Shown in pieces: positions 52,588 to 62,905 of a stretch of DNA of 64,000 bases. Source of the DNA: Chromobacterium violaceum ATCC 12472 (GTDB lineage Bacteria > Pseudomonadota > Gammaproteobacteria > Burkholderiales > Chromobacteriaceae). Both the position numbers and the translations under genes were made by a program. Each line of letters starts with the position of its first letter. Within the stretch, counting starts at the first letter, position 1. Under the pieces are notes generated by a model. It did no database searches and had not been told where the DNA came from. It worked only from the letters and a program-made list of their open reading frames with translations. The stretch covers positions 930,001-994,000 of the forward strand of contig NC_005085.1 in assembly GCF_000007705.1 (NCBI RefSeq), written 5' to 3'.

Positions 52588-53637
52588 ATGGAGTTCTTGC
52601 AAGGTATTCTTGGCACTGACGCGGGGCTCCTGGTGTGGACCCTGCTGAAGATCATCGCCATCGTGCTGCCGATGTTGGGCTGCGTGGCGTATCTGACGCT
52701 GGCCGAGCGCAAGGTGATCGGCTACATGCAGATCCGCATCGGCCCCAACCGCGTGGGTCCGTTCGGCCTGCTGCAGCCCATCGCCGACGCGGTGAAGCTG
52801 CTGATGAAGGAAATCATCCTGCCGACCAACTCCAGCAAGGGCCTGTTCCTGCTGGCGCCGGTGCTGTCCATCGGACCTGCGCTGGCGGCCTGGGCGGTGA
52901 TTCCGTTCACCGACAAGCTGGTGCTGGCCAACGTCAACGCCTCGCTGCTGTACATCCTGGCGCTGACCTCGATGGGTGTGTACGGCGTGATCATCGCCGG
53001 CTGGGCGGGCAACTCGAAGTACTCCTTCCTCGGCGCGATGCGTTCCGCCGCCCAGATCGTCTCGTACGAACTGGCGATGGGCTTCGCGCTGGTGGGCGTG
53101 CTGATGGTTTCCGGCAGCCTGAACCTGGTCGACATCGTGCATCAGCAGTCGTTCGGCAAGGGCGGCGGCTCCATCCTGTCCTGGAACTGGATTCCGCTGT
53201 TCCCGCTGTTCATCGTCTACCTGATTTCCGGCGTGGCCGAAACCAACCGCGCGCCGTTCGACGTGGCGGAAGGCGAATCCGAAATCGTCGCCGGTTTCCA
53301 CGTGGAATACTCGGGCATGGCGTTCGCGATCTTCTTCCTGGCCGAGTACGCCAACATGATCCTGGTCGCCGCGCTGACCTCGCTGCTGTTCCTGGGCGGC
53401 TGGCTGTCGCCGTTCCCGGCTTCCTGGGGCATCCTGGGCGCCGGCGGCTTCTTCTGGCTGGCGGTCAAGATGGCGCTGGTGCTGTTCTGCTTCCTGTGGT
53501 TCCGCGCCACCTTCCCGCGCTATCGCTATGACCAGATCATGCGTTTGGGCTGGAAGGTGTTCATCCCGGTGACCCTGGTGTGGATCCTGGTGGTTGGCGC
53601 GTGGATGTTTAGCCCGCTGTCCATCTGGAAGCTCTGA
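52588..53637 (+). CDS. nuoH: NADH-quinone oxidoreductase subunit H
   Basis: 349 residues, eight or nine helices. Hallmarks are [32 protein letters not shown] and [20 protein letters not shown]. It forms the quinone chamber and links it to the proton channels. It starts 3 nt after nuoG. Confidence 0.96.
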   Translation: MEFLQGILGTDAGLLVWTLLKIIAIVLPMLGCVAYLTLAERKVIGYMQIRIGPNRVGPFGLLQPIADAVKLLMKEIILPTNSSKGLFLLAPVLSIGPALAAWAVIPFTDKLVLANVNASLLYILALTSMGVYGVIIAGWAGNSKYSFLGAMRSAAQIVSYELAMGFALVGVLMVSGSLNLVDIVHQQSFGKGGGSILSWNWIPLFPLFIVYLISGVAETNRAPFDVAEGESEIVAGFHVEYSGMAFAIFFLAEYANMILVAALTSLLFLGGWLSPFPASWGILGAGGFFWLAVKMALVLFCFLWFRATFPRYRYDQIMRLGWKVFIPVTLVWILVVGAWMFSPLSIWKL

Positions 53638-53657
53638 GACAGGGGATAGGTGAAAAA

Positions 53658-54146
53658 ATGAATTCGATCCGCAACTTTTTCAAGACCTTCCTGCTGGTGG
53701 AGCTGGTCAAGGGCCTGATGGTCACTGGCCGCTACTTCTTCGCCCGCAAGATCACCGTGCAGTTCCCGGAAGAGAAGACGCCGATTTCGCCGCGTTTCCG
53801 CGGCCTGCACGCGCAGCGCCGCTACGCCAACGGCGAAGAGCGCTGCATCGCCTGCAAGCTGTGCGAGGCGGTGTGCCCGGCGATGGCGATCAGCATCGAG
53901 TCCGAGCAGCGCGAAGACGGCACCCGCCGCACCTCGCGCTACGACATCGACCTGACCAAGTGCATCTTCTGCGGCTTCTGCGAGGAAGCCTGTCCGGTGG
54001 ACGCCATCGTGGAAACCCACATTTTCGAATACCACGGTGAAAAACGTGGCGACCTCTACTACACCAAGCCGATGCTGCTGGCGATCGGCGACAAGTACGA
54101 GGCCGAAATCGCCGCCAACAAGGCGGCCGACGCCAAGTATCGCTAA
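53658..54146 (+). CDS. nuoI: NADH-quinone oxidoreductase subunit I
   Basis: 162 residues. Two 4Fe-4S motifs, [16 protein letters not shown] and [16 protein letters not shown] (N6a/N6b), follow an N-terminal amphipathic segment and [17 protein letters not shown]. It is the electron wire between NuoG and NuoB. Confidence 0.97.
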   Translation: MNSIRNFFKTFLLVELVKGLMVTGRYFFARKITVQFPEEKTPISPRFRGLHAQRRYANGEERCIACKLCEAVCPAMAISIESEQREDGTRRTSRYDIDLTKCIFCGFCEEACPVDAIVETHIFEYHGEKRGDLYYTKPMLLAIGDKYEAEIAANKAADAKYR

Positions 54147-54155
54147 GGGGAGGCC

Positions 54156-54800
54156 ATGAACCTAACTACGGTAATTTTCTACGTTCTGTCCGCCATCCTG
54201 GTCTTCGCCGGCCTGCGCGTGGTGACGGCCAAGAACCCGGTGCACGCCGCGCTGTACCTGGTGCTGGCCTTCTTCACCAGCGCCGGCCACTGGCTGCTGA
54301 TGGAGTCGGAGTTCCTGGCGATCACCCTGGTGCTGGTCTACGTCGGCGCGGTGATGGTGCTGTTCCTGTTCGTGGTGATGATGCTGGACATCAACATCGA
54401 GAAGCTGCGCGAAGGCTTCTGGAAGAACCTGCCGGTGGCCGCCACCGTCGGCGCCATCATGGTGTTCGAAATGGCGCTGATCCTGGTCAGCCCGCAAGCC
54501 AGCCTGTCCCAGTACAAGGCTGCCGCGCCGCTGGCCGCCGACTTCAGCAACGTGAAGATGCTGGGCAGCCAGCTGTACACCACCTACCTGCTGCCGTTCG
54601 AGATCGCCGCCGTGGTGCTGCTGCTGGCGATGATCGCCGCCATCGGCCTGACCATGCGCACGCGCAAGGACAGCAAGGTGATCGACCCCGCCGTCCAGGT
54701 GAAGGTACGCCGCGAAGACCGCGTCCGCATCGTCAAGATGGACGCCGTGAAAAAAGTGGAAGAAGCCGAACAGGCCGATTCCGGTGAGCAACAGGCCTGA
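54156..54800 (+). CDS. nuoJ: NADH-quinone oxidoreductase subunit J
   Basis: 214 residues, five helices followed by a charged C-terminal tail ([20 protein letters not shown]) longer than in E. coli. [20 protein letters not shown] and [19 protein letters not shown] are diagnostic. It is a membrane subunit with the pi-bulge helix used for coupling. Confidence 0.95.
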   Translation: MNLTTVIFYVLSAILVFAGLRVVTAKNPVHAALYLVLAFFTSAGHWLLMESEFLAITLVLVYVGAVMVLFLFVVMMLDINIEKLREGFWKNLPVAATVGAIMVFEMALILVSPQASLSQYKAAAPLAADFSNVKMLGSQLYTTYLLPFEIAAVVLLLAMIAAIGLTMRTRKDSKVIDPAVQVKVRREDRVRIVKMDAVKKVEEAEQADSGEQQA

Positions 54801-54828
54801 CGGCCAATCAACCAATAAGGGAGGAAAC

Positions 54829-55134
54829 GTGCTGACACTGACTCACTTTCTGGTGCTGGCCGCCATCCTGTTCGCCATCAGCGTGCTCGGTATTTTCCTG
54901 AACCGGAAAAACCTGATCATTCTGCTGATGGCCATCGAGCTGATGCTGCTGGCGGTGAATTTCAACTTCATCGCGTTTTCGCACTACCTGTCGGATTCGG
55001 CAGGCCAGATCTTCGTGTTCTTCATCCTGACGGTTGCCGCCGCCGAGTCCGCCATTGGTCTGGCGATCCTGGTGGTGCTGTTCCGCAACCTGCAGAGCAT
55101 CAACGTTGAAGACTTGGGCAGCCTCAAGGGCTAA
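54829..55134 (+). CDS. nuoK: NADH-quinone oxidoreductase subunit K
   Basis: 101 residues, three helices: [34 protein letters not shown] (conserved Glu) and [17 protein letters not shown] (second Glu). GTG 54829 is preceded by GGGAGGA; the upstream frame overlapping nuoJ is rejected. It forms a proton-channel element next to NuoN. Confidence 0.96.
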   Translation: MLTLTHFLVLAAILFAISVLGIFLNRKNLIILLMAIELMLLAVNFNFIAFSHYLSDSAGQIFVFFILTVAAAESAIGLAILVVLFRNLQSINVEDLGSLKG

Positions 55135-55167
55135 CGGCAAACCGGAACCATTACAAAGCACAAAAGC

Positions 55168-57219
55168 ATGGATATGAAGAGCTTATACCTGCTGATTGCA
55201 CTCGCCCCGCTGGCGGGTTCCATCATTGCGGGCCTGTTTGGATGGGCGATCGGACGGCGCGCTTCGCACGTCGTCACGATAGCCGGCGTGGCGGTGTCCG
55301 CCGCGCTGTCGCTCAAGGTGCTTCTGGGTTTCCTCAACGGAAGCGCGGAAGTGTTCAACGGACCGGTCTACACCTGGCTGACCGTCGGCGGCTACGAGTA
55401 CTCGGTCGGCTTCCTGGTCGACTCGCTGACCGCGATGATGCTGGTGGTGGTCACCAGCGTGTCGCTGATGGTGCATATCTACACCATCGGCTACATGCAG
55501 GATGATCCGGGCTACCAGCGTTTCTTCAGCTACATCTCGCTGTTCACCTTCTCGATGCTGATGCTGGTGATGAGCAACAACTTCGTCCAGCTGTTCTTCG
55601 GCTGGGAAGCGGTGGGCCTGGTGTCCTACCTGCTGATCGGCTTCTGGTTCAAGCGTCCGACGGCGGTGTTCGCCAACCTGAAGGCCTTCCTGGTCAACCG
55701 CGTCGGCGACTTCGGCTTCCTGCTGGGCATCGGCCTGGTGCTGGCCTACTTCGGCGGCTCGCTGAACTACAGCGACGTGTTCGCCGCGGCGCCGGTGCTG
55801 GCCCACAAGACCATCGAGATCATCCCCGGCCAGCAGTGGTCGCTGCTGACCGTCACCTGCATCCTGCTGTTCATCGGCGCGATGGGCAAGTCCGCCCAGT
55901 TCCCGCTGCACGTGTGGCTGCCGGACTCGATGGAAGGCCCGACCCCGATCTCGGCGCTGATCCACGCGGCCACCATGGTGACCGCAGGCATCTTCATGGT
56001 GTCGCGCATGAGCCCGCTGTTCGAGATGTCCGACACCGCGCTGAACGTGGTGATGGTGGCAGGCTCGATCACCGCGCTGTTCATGGGCTTCCTCGGCATC
56101 GTCCAGAACGACATCAAGCGCGTGGTGGCTTACTCCACGCTGTCGCAGCTGGGCTACATGACCGTGGCGCTGGGCGCGTCGGCGTACTCGGTGGCGATGT
56201 TCCACGTGATGACCCACGCCTTCTTCAAGGCGCTGCTGTTCCTGGCGGCCGGCTCGGTGATCATCGGCATGCACCACGATCAGGACATGCGGAACATGGG
56301 CGGCCTGCGCAAGTACATGCCCATCACTTGGCTGACCTCGCTGCTGGGCTCGCTGGCGCTGATCGGCACGCCGTTCTTCTCCGGCTTTTACTCCAAGGAC
56401 TCGATCATCGAGGCGGTCGCCGCTTCGCACCTGTCCGCGGCCGGTTTCGCCTACTTCGCCGTCGTGGCCGGCGTGTTCGTCACCGCCTTCTACTCCTTCC
56501 GCATGTACTTCCTGGTCTTCCACGGCAAGGAGCGCTGGATGGAGAACCATGGTTCGCACCACGAGCACCATGGCGACAGCGATGAGGAAGAAGTGTCCCA
56601 CGACCACCACCATGGCCTGGGCCCGAACGACAAGCCGCACGAATCGCCGTGGGTGGTGACCCTGCCGCTGGTGCTGCTGGCCATTCCGTCGGTGCTGGTG
56701 GGCTACTTCGCCATCGACAAGCTGGTCTATGGCGATTTCTTCAAGGGCGTGATCTCGGTCAACAACGAGGCGCACCCGGGCATGGAAGAGCTGGCGCACG
56801 AGTTCCACGGCGCAGCCGCCATGACCTTGCACTCGTTCACCACGCTGCCGCTGTGGCTGGCCATCGCCGGCGTCGTCGTGGCCTGGTACTTCTACATGAA
56901 GGCGCCGCACATCCCGGCCGCCATCAAGGAAAAGTGCGCCCCGATCCACAAGCTGCTGGAAAACAAGTACTACCTGGACGAGATCTACTTCGCCGTGTTC
57001 GCCAAGGGTTCCCGCGCCATCGGCACCTTCTTCTGGAAGGTGGGCGACATGCTGCTGATCGACGGCCTGGTGGTGAACGGCACCGCCAAGCTGGTGGGCT
57101 GGTTCTCCAGCGTGGTGCGCCGCGCGCAGACCGGTTTCATCTACAGCTACGCCACCGCGATGATCATCGGCGTGCTGGGTCTGATGACCTGGTGGTTCCT
57201 GCCGCTGATCCTGCGCTGA
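55168..57219 (+). CDS. nuoL: NADH-quinone oxidoreductase subunit L
   Basis: 683 residues, an antiporter-like subunit with about 16 helices and a lateral C-terminal helix. Core motifs include YMQDDPGYQRFFSYISLF, LFFGWEAVGLVSYLLIGFW and GPTPISALIHAATMVTAG (channel Lys/His). A His/Asp/Glu-rich cytoplasmic loop lies near residues 455-485, often seen in betaproteobacterial NuoL. No strong ribosome site precedes ATG 55168; ATG 55174 is an alternative. Confidence 0.96.
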   Translation: MDMKSLYLLIALAPLAGSIIAGLFGWAIGRRASHVVTIAGVAVSAALSLKVLLGFLNGSAEVFNGPVYTWLTVGGYEYSVGFLVDSLTAMMLVVVTSVSLMVHIYTIGYMQDDPGYQRFFSYISLFTFSMLMLVMSNNFVQLFFGWEAVGLVSYLLIGFWFKRPTAVFANLKAFLVNRVGDFGFLLGIGLVLAYFGGSLNYSDVFAAAPVLAHKTIEIIPGQQWSLLTVTCILLFIGAMGKSAQFPLHVWLPDSMEGPTPISALIHAATMVTAGIFMVSRMSPLFEMSDTALNVVMVAGSITALFMGFLGIVQNDIKRVVAYSTLSQLGYMTVALGASAYSVAMFHVMTHAFFKALLFLAAGSVIIGMHHDQDMRNMGGLRKYMPITWLTSLLGSLALIGTPFFSGFYSKDSIIEAVAASHLSAAGFAYFAVVAGVFVTAFYSFRMYFLVFHGKERWMENHGSHHEHHGDSDEEEVSHDHHHGLGPNDKPHESPWVVTLPLVLLAIPSVLVGYFAIDKLVYGDFFKGVISVNNEAHPGMEELAHEFHGAAAMTLHSFTTLPLWLAIAGVVVAWYFYMKAPHIPAAIKEKCAPIHKLLENKYYLDEIYFAVFAKGSRAIGTFFWKVGDMLLIDGLVVNGTAKLVGWFSSVVRRAQTGFIYSYATAMIIGVLGLMTWWFLPLILR

Positions 57220-57259
57220 GTCCGGATTCCGGGATTGAAATAACAATATAGGTTTGACT

Positions 57260-58759
57260 ATGTCCACAAATCTGTTAAGTCTGGTGATCTGGACGCCGAT
57301 ACTGGCCGGCCTGGCAGTGCTGGCCACCGGCGGCGACCAGCGCGCGCCGCTGGCGCGCTGGCTGGCGGTGGCGGGAGCCCTGGCGGGCTTCCTGCTGTCG
57401 ATCCCGCTGTTCACCGAGTTCAACAACCTGAGCGGCGGCATGCAGTTCGAAGAGATGAAGCCGTGGATCGCTTCGCTCAACATCAACTACCACCTGGGCG
57501 TGGACGGCATCTCGATGCTGTTCGTGGTGCTCAACAGCTTCACCACGCTGCTGGTGGTGATCGCCGGCTGGGAAGTGATCCAGAAGCGCGTGTCGCAGTA
57601 CATGGCCGCCTTCCTGATCATGTCCGGCCTGATCAACGGCGCCTTCGCCGCGCTGGACGCCATCCTGTTCTATGTCTTCTTCGAAGGCATGCTGATCCCG
57701 ATGTATTTGATCATCGGCGTCTGGGGCGGTCCGCGTCGCGTCTACGCGTCGATCAAGTTCTTCCTGTACACGCTGCTCGGCTCGCTGCTGATGCTGGTCG
57801 CGCTGATCTACCTGTACTTCCAGGCCGGCAAGAGCTTCGAGATCCTGGCCTTCCACGACATCGCCAAGATTACGTTGACGGCGCAGATCCTGCTGTTCGT
57901 CGCCTTCTTCCTGTCGTTCGCGGTGAAGGTGCCGATGTGGCCGGTGCATACCTGGCTGCCCGACGCGCACGTGGAGGCGCCGACCGGCGGCTCCATGGTG
58001 CTGGCCGCGATCACGCTGAAGATCGGCGCCTACGGCTTCCTGCGGTTCGCGCTGCCCATCCTGCCGGACGCGTCGCGCGAGCTGTCGCCCATCATCATCG
58101 GCCTGTCGCTGGTGGCGGTGGTCTACATCGGCCTGGTGGCGCTGGTGCAGTCCGACATGAAGAAGCTGGTGGCCTACTCGTCCATCTCCCACATGGGCTT
58201 TGTGACCCTGGGCCTGTTCCTGTTCGCCGGCAGCGAGATGAACCAATGGGCGGTCGAAGGCGCGCTGGTACAGATGGTGTCCCACGGTTTCGTCTCCGCC
58301 GCGATGTTCTTCTGCATCGGCGTGATGTACGACCGCGTGCATAGCCGCAACATCGCCGACTACGGCGGCGTGGCCAACAAGATGCCGATCTTCGCCGCTT
58401 TCATGATGCTGTTCGCGATGGCCAACTCCGGCCTGCCGGCCACGTCCGGCTTCGTCGGCGAATTCATGGTGATCATGGGTTCGGTGCAGGTGAACTTCTG
58501 GTACGCCGCGCTGGCCGCCACCACGCTGATCTTCGGCGCCGCCTACACGCTGTGGATGTACAAGCGCGTGATCTTCGGCGATGTGGCCAACCCGCACGTG
58601 GCGGAGCTGTCCGACGTCAACAAGCGCGAGTTCCTGGTGCTGGCCATCCTGGCGCTGATGGTGCTGGGCATGGGTCTGTACCCGCAGGCTTTCGTCGCCA
58701 AGATGCACCTGGCGGTCAACGACCTGATCACGCACGTCGCGCAGACCAAGCTGCCGTAA
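57260..58759 (+). CDS. nuoM: NADH-quinone oxidoreductase subunit M
   Basis: 499 residues, 14 helices. The antiporter-like core has NYHLGVDGISMLFVVLNSF, FFEGMLIPMYLIIGVWGG and HTWLPDAHVEAPTGGSMVLA. It is a proton-pumping subunit between NuoL and NuoN. ATG 57260 is preferred to TTG 57254. Confidence 0.96.
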   Translation: MSTNLLSLVIWTPILAGLAVLATGGDQRAPLARWLAVAGALAGFLLSIPLFTEFNNLSGGMQFEEMKPWIASLNINYHLGVDGISMLFVVLNSFTTLLVVIAGWEVIQKRVSQYMAAFLIMSGLINGAFAALDAILFYVFFEGMLIPMYLIIGVWGGPRRVYASIKFFLYTLLGSLLMLVALIYLYFQAGKSFEILAFHDIAKITLTAQILLFVAFFLSFAVKVPMWPVHTWLPDAHVEAPTGGSMVLAAITLKIGAYGFLRFALPILPDASRELSPIIIGLSLVAVVYIGLVALVQSDMKKLVAYSSISHMGFVTLGLFLFAGSEMNQWAVEGALVQMVSHGFVSAAMFFCIGVMYDRVHSRNIADYGGVANKMPIFAAFMMLFAMANSGLPATSGFVGEFMVIMGSVQVNFWYAALAATTLIFGAAYTLWMYKRVIFGDVANPHVAELSDVNKREFLVLAILALMVLGMGLYPQAFVAKMHLAVNDLITHVAQTKLP

Positions 58760-58780
58760 GGACGGAAGGAATACACACAA

Positions 58781-60235
58781 ATGAATTGGGCTGATCTCAA
58801 CCTGATACCCGCGATGCCGGAGCTGTTCCTGATTGGCGCGTTGCTGGTGGTGCTGATGCTGGATCTTTTCATCCCCGATGAAAAGCGCTGCGTCACCTAC
58901 GGCCTGACGCTGCTGACCCTGGTGGGCGCCGCCGCCGCGCAGGTATGCACCTTTACCCCGTACCCGGTGACCACCTTCTCCGGCATGTTCGTCGCCGATC
59001 CGCTGGCGGCGCTGGTCAAGCTGGCGATGTACGGCGTCACCGCCATCGTGCTGGTGTACAGCCGCCAGTACACCGCCGACCGTGGCCTGTTCAAGGGCGA
59101 GTACTTCTCGCTGTCGCTGTTCGCGCTGTTGGGCATGAACCTGATGGTGTCCGCGTCCCACTTCCTGACCCTGTACATGGGCCTGGAGCTGCTGTCGCTG
59201 GCGCTGTACTCGCTGATCGCGCTGCAGCGCGACTCCGTCCCGGCCACCGAGTCGGCGATGAAGTACTTCGTGCTGGGCGCGCTGGCCTCCGGCCTGCTGC
59301 TGTACGGCATCTCGATGATTTACGGCGCCACCGGCTCGCTGGAGCTGGCCGCGGTGGCCAAGTCGATCAAGTCGCATTCCGCCAACGGCGTGCTGCTGAT
59401 CTTCGGCCTGGTGTTCATCGTCGCCGGCCTGAGCTTCAAGCTGGGCGCCGTGCCGTTCCACATGTGGGTGCCTGACGTTTACCAGGGCTCGCCGACCTCC
59501 GTCACGCTGATGGTCGGCGCCGCGCCCAAGCTGGCCGCCTTCGTGTTCGTGCTGCGCATCCTGGCCCAGGGCCTGGACGCGCTGGCCGGAGAGTGGCAGG
59601 GCATGCTGGTGATCGTCGCCGTGCTGTCGATGGCGATCGGCAACATCACCGCCATCGTGCAGACCAACATCAAGCGCATGCTGGCTTACTCCACCATCTC
59701 GCACATGGGCTTCCTGCTCTTGGGCGTGCTGGCCGGCACCAAGCAGGGCTACTCCGCCGCGCTGTTCTACGCGGTGGTGTACGTGGCCATGTCCATGGTC
59801 GGCTTCGGCATCATCCTGGCGCTGTCGCGCAAGGGCTTCGAGTGCGAGAAGATCGATGACTTGAAGGGCCTGAACAGCCGCAACAGCTGGTACGCGTTCC
59901 TGATGCTGCTGGCCATGTTCTCGATGGCGGGCATCCCGCCGCTGGCAGGCTTTTACGCCAAGTTCGCGGTGGTCCAGGCGGTGGTGCAGATCGGCATGAT
60001 CAAGCTGGCCGTGTTCTCGGTGCTGATGTCGGTGATCGGCGCGTTCTACTACCTGCGCGTGGTCAAGGCCATTTACTTCGACGACGCCCAGGACAGCGCC
60101 CCGATCGCCGTGCGCGCCGACATGAAGCTGGTGCTGTCGCTGAACGCGCTGGCCCTGCTGGCGGTGGGCATCCTGCCGCAGTCGCTGCTCGAGCTGTGCG
60201 CGCAGGCGATGCGCCAGTCGCTGGGCATGATGTAA
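58781..60235 (+). CDS. nuoN: NADH-quinone oxidoreductase subunit N
   Basis: 484 residues, 14 helices. Motifs: LYMGLELLSLALYSLIAL, ESAMKYFVLGALASGLLLYG and PFHMWVPDVYQGSPTSVTL. It is the third antiporter-like pump. A ribosome site GGAAGGAA precedes ATG. It is followed 10 nt later by the DUF2818 gene on the same transcript. Confidence 0.96.
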   Translation: MNWADLNLIPAMPELFLIGALLVVLMLDLFIPDEKRCVTYGLTLLTLVGAAAAQVCTFTPYPVTTFSGMFVADPLAALVKLAMYGVTAIVLVYSRQYTADRGLFKGEYFSLSLFALLGMNLMVSASHFLTLYMGLELLSLALYSLIALQRDSVPATESAMKYFVLGALASGLLLYGISMIYGATGSLELAAVAKSIKSHSANGVLLIFGLVFIVAGLSFKLGAVPFHMWVPDVYQGSPTSVTLMVGAAPKLAAFVFVLRILAQGLDALAGEWQGMLVIVAVLSMAIGNITAIVQTNIKRMLAYSTISHMGFLLLGVLAGTKQGYSAALFYAVVYVAMSMVGFGIILALSRKGFECEKIDDLKGLNSRNSWYAFLMLLAMFSMAGIPPLAGFYAKFAVVQAVVQIGMIKLAVFSVLMSVIGAFYYLRVVKAIYFDDAQDSAPIAVRADMKLVLSLNALALLAVGILPQSLLELCAQAMRQSLGMM

Positions 60236-60245
60236 GGACCGGGCC

Positions 60246-60542
60246 ATGCAGACCGGCATCGTGATTCTGTTGTTGCTGGCCCTGGCGGCCGCCAACCTGC
60301 CGTTCGCCACCGTCCGCGTGGCGGGGGTGTTCAAGGTGGCGCGCAAGCACTTCGGCTGGCAGGCGCTCGAGCTGGCGGCGCTCTACCTGCTGGTGGGCCT
60401 GTTGGCCCGCGTGCTGGAAGCGCAGACGATGCCGGTGCATGCCCAGAACTGGCAGTTTTACGTCACCACCTTCGCGCTGTTCGTGGTGGCGGCCTTCCCA
60501 GGCTTCGTCTACCGTTATTTCTGGCGCAAGCCGGGACAATGA
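60246..60542 (+). CDS. DUF2818 membrane protein downstream of nuoN
   Basis: 98 residues with about three helices (3-22, 38-58, 70-90), matching the small DUF2818 proteins found behind nuoN in many betaproteobacteria. Its constant position suggests a complex I accessory or assembly role; nothing is proven. It is the last gene before the operon terminator. Confidence 0.85.
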   Translation: MQTGIVILLLLALAAANLPFATVRVAGVFKVARKHFGWQALELAALYLLVGLLARVLEAQTMPVHAQNWQFYVTTFALFVVAAFPGFVYRYFWRKPGQ

Positions 60543-60564
60543 GGAACACGGACGCGCAAGCAAC

Positions 60565-60591
60565 AAAGCACTGCCCAGGCAGTGCTTTTTT
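60565..60591 (+). terminator. Rho-independent terminator of the nuo operon
   Basis: A stem AAAGCACTGCC with its reverse complement (60578-60588), two central bases, and a run of six T. It lies 22 nt past the DUF2818 stop. Confidence 0.92.
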
Positions 60592-60677
60592 ATTGTCATT
60601 TGTTGCCGCTTCTTGCTTAATATCGCATTTTGATTGAAATTGACATTTTATATCCGCATGAAATGCGGAATGAACCA

Positions 60678-61424
60678 ATGGTCGACATCATGCGAAAACT
60701 ACTGTCCCTCTCCCTGTTCGCGCTGCTGGCGGGTTTAGCCCAGGCCGACGAGCTCAAGCCGGCCCGCAACGGCGACTTCGCCCACTACACCTTCGCGCTG
60801 GCCTGGCAACCGGGCTTTTGCACCGCCGGCGGCGAAGGCTGCCTGCCCAGCCAGCCCAAGGAGGAACTGATCGGCCTGCACGGCTTGTGGCCTTCGGAAC
60901 CGAAAAGCCTGGAAGACAAGGGCGTGAAGGTTCAGCAATGGTGGGCGTCGGGCTGTTCGATGCTGCCGCATGTGACGGCGGTTCCGCTGCTGTCCGAGGA
61001 GCTCCGGCAGCGCTTGAAGGAAACCATGCCGCAGCTGGCCAGCGATCTGCAGACCCATGAATACGTGAAGCATGTGCAGTGCTTCGGTTACGACGCCAAC
61101 GAATTCTTCTCCACCGCGCTGCAGATGCGCGAGGCTGTGGTGGACAGCGATTTCGGCCGCTACCTGCTGGCGCAGGCGGGCCAGACCCGCAGCGACGCGG
61201 AGGTGAAGGATGCCTTCGCCAAGGGCTACGCCACGGGAGAACGCGGCGCGCTGCAGCTGCGCTGCGCCAAGGACGGCAAGGGCCGTAACGTGCTGACCGA
61301 GCTGTGGTTCACGCTGAAGAAGGACAAGCTGGACAGCTTCCCCGAGGCGGACAGCTTCCTGGACACGCCGGTTGCCGAGCGCGAGGATACCTGCTCCCAG
61401 CCATTTGTCTTGCCAGGCTGGTAG
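60678..61424 (+). CDS. RNase T2 family ribonuclease (catalytically complete)
   Basis: 248 residues from ATG 60678 (ATG 60690 immediately before the hydrophobic signal core is nearly as good). A signal peptide ends after AQA, so the enzyme is periplasmic or secreted. Catalytic block 1 is LHGLWPS (His 68) and block 2 HEYVKHVQC (His 127, Glu 128, Lys 131, His 132). Cysteines in GFCTAGGEGC and SGCSM fit disulfides of the family. It cleaves RNA without base specificity through a 2',3'-cyclic intermediate. A second gene of the same family lies 1.5 kb downstream. Confidence 0.9.
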   Translation: MVDIMRKLLSLSLFALLAGLAQADELKPARNGDFAHYTFALAWQPGFCTAGGEGCLPSQPKEELIGLHGLWPSEPKSLEDKGVKVQQWWASGCSMLPHVTAVPLLSEELRQRLKETMPQLASDLQTHEYVKHVQCFGYDANEFFSTALQMREAVVDSDFGRYLLAQAGQTRSDAEVKDAFAKGYATGERGALQLRCAKDGKGRNVLTELWFTLKKDKLDSFPEADSFLDTPVAEREDTCSQPFVLPGW

Positions 61425-61759
61425 GCTGGGTGGATAAAACGGCTAAGTGGGCTTTATTGCATAACTTCAATGCAGGTTTGGCTCATTTTTTTACATAAAA
61501 TCAATAAATGGCTGCTGTTGGGCGACACGGAACATGGGGCGACTCAAGCCGGTGATGATGAGACGCCACTCCGCCGAAGCGTCAGGTGGTAAGTCTATCG
61601 CCTTGTGGTCCGCAGTCCTCCAGCTTGGTTTCAAGTGCGTTGGAGTGGTAGTGGCCGCTCCGCTGTTGCCATATTGTCCTGCCTGGTTGTTTGGGGAGCG
61701 GGGAATCTGGTTTCGAAGTCGCGTGCCCAGTGTGCTCTAGCATACTGGTGGGTCTGAAT
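61425..61759. other. Gene-free stretch with a possible IS end
   Basis: About 335 bases between the first RNase T2 gene and the IS remnant. GGCTTTATTGCATAA at 61450-61464 resembles terminal repeats of IS903-like elements (GGCTTTGTTGAATAA). No transposase remnant of that type follows. A 68-codon open frame at 61534-61740 shows no recognisable features. Confidence 0.4.
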
Positions 61760-62543
61760 GAGGCTATTTAGACTCGCTAACAAAACCTGTCGATAAATCG
61801 AAGACATATTAATGAGAAAGCGAGTTTGAGCAAGGCGTAATGCATATCCAGCCGCCGCTCGAAGCGGATGCGCAACTTGCCGAAGCCCGCTAGCCAAGAA
61901 TAGGTACGTTCTACCACCCAACGGTGGCGACCTAGTTTCTCGCTGCTTTCCACCCCGCGACGAGCAATTCGCACCAAGACTCCGCGCCGGCTCAGGTGTT
62001 CACGGCAACGGCGGTAGTCGTAACCTTTGTCGACATGCAGCTTGTAAGGCTTTTGTTTGGGCCTCCCTGGCAAACCAGGAATGGCAGGAATCGCATCGAC
62101 CAAAGTTTCGAAGGCCATGGAGTCGTGTCGGTTGTCGCCGGTCATGCTCAGCGCCAGTGGCAAACCTCGGCGATCCACGATGATGTGCCGTTTACTGCCG
62201 CATTTGCCTCGATCGGTGGGTTTGGGGCCGGTCTTTTGGCCCCCCCCCGGGGCTGGCAACACTCGCCCCGTCGACGCTGCGTGAGCAATGTCAGATGACG
62301 CTGATCCCAGAGACCTTTGAGCTGCCAATCTCGTAGCCGTCACCAGCAGGTCATGCCGCTGCCGAAGCCCAGTTCCTGGGGCAGATCTTCCCATGGGATA
62401 CCCGTGGTGAGGACAAATAGAATGCCGTTCAGAGCGGCCCGATCATCCAAGCGGGGGCGACCCCTGCCACGGCGACGAGGTGGCAGGGCAAGCAGCTGCT
62501 GTAAGGATTTCCACAGCTTCTGGGTGACAAGTTGATGTCTCAT
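61760..62543 (-). mobile_element. Decayed IS5-family insertion sequence
   Basis: A transposase remnant bounded on the left by GAGGCTATTTAGACTCGC (61760-61777), which resembles IS5/IS427-type terminal repeats. The expected inverse copy (ending AAATAGCCTC) is not found upstream of the transposase start, so the right end is lost or diverged and the outer limit given is that of the coding remnant. No clear target duplication is seen. Confidence 0.65.
61777..62543 (-). pseudogene. IS5-family transposase, multiply broken
   Basis: The N-terminal part reads LVTQKLWKSLQQLLALPPRR to GIPWEDLPQELGFGSGMTCW and then meets an in-frame TGA (62340). Downstream, matching sequence (RLRDWQLKGLWDQ) continues in that frame. 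About 15 codons before the first catalytic Asp (VDGASV in another frame) appear deleted. A run of nine C (62240-62248, G on the coding strand) shifts the frame again before GGGQKTGPKPTDRGKCGSKR. The C-terminal half is intact, with KLHVDKGYD (second Asp) and RRGVESSEKLGRHRWVVERT (catalytic Glu). Three lesions make activity impossible. Confidence 0.85.
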
Positions 62544-62905
62544 GCCCGTCTGACAAGGCTCGGCATCATAAGGCAGGAATGCCTACAGGAGCCGGGTCAG
62601 TCCATTCAATGATCAGTCGCGTCTGTGAAGTTGATGTTCAAGCGCTACAGTTCTTTCTACCGGTTAGCGTTAGCGCATGGCGGAGACGATATGGCTAAGC
62701 TCGAGGGACATGGCTATATATTTCAATTTCTTAAAAATTATCGTACGTGTGTGAAATGTTCTATATCTTTTTAAAGATTGATTAAATTTAGATGGATGGC
62801 ATGCCTGCCAATTTGGCTTTTCAAGTAGATTGCAGGTGACTGGATACAAAAATTCCGGCATCAGCTTACGAAGCAGTTTGGGAGCTTAATCCAAAGGGAG
62901 CGGGA
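62544..62905. other. Low-GC stretch upstream of the second RNase T2 gene
   Basis: About 360 bases with no convincing gene; a 63-codon minus-strand frame at 62670-62861 lacks family features. GC content falls sharply from about 62700 onward and the composition continues into the following gene. The promoter of that gene should lie here. Confidence 0.45.

Noticed and set aside
48685-53301. A 1538-codon open frame antisense to nuoE-nuoH
   Set aside because: High GC keeps antisense frames free of stops; its sequence is His/Gln/Arg-rich without domains, and the sense strand holds complete nuo genes.
57275-60346. A 1023-codon open frame antisense to nuoM-nuoN
   Set aside because: Same composition artefact; the sense genes are unambiguous.
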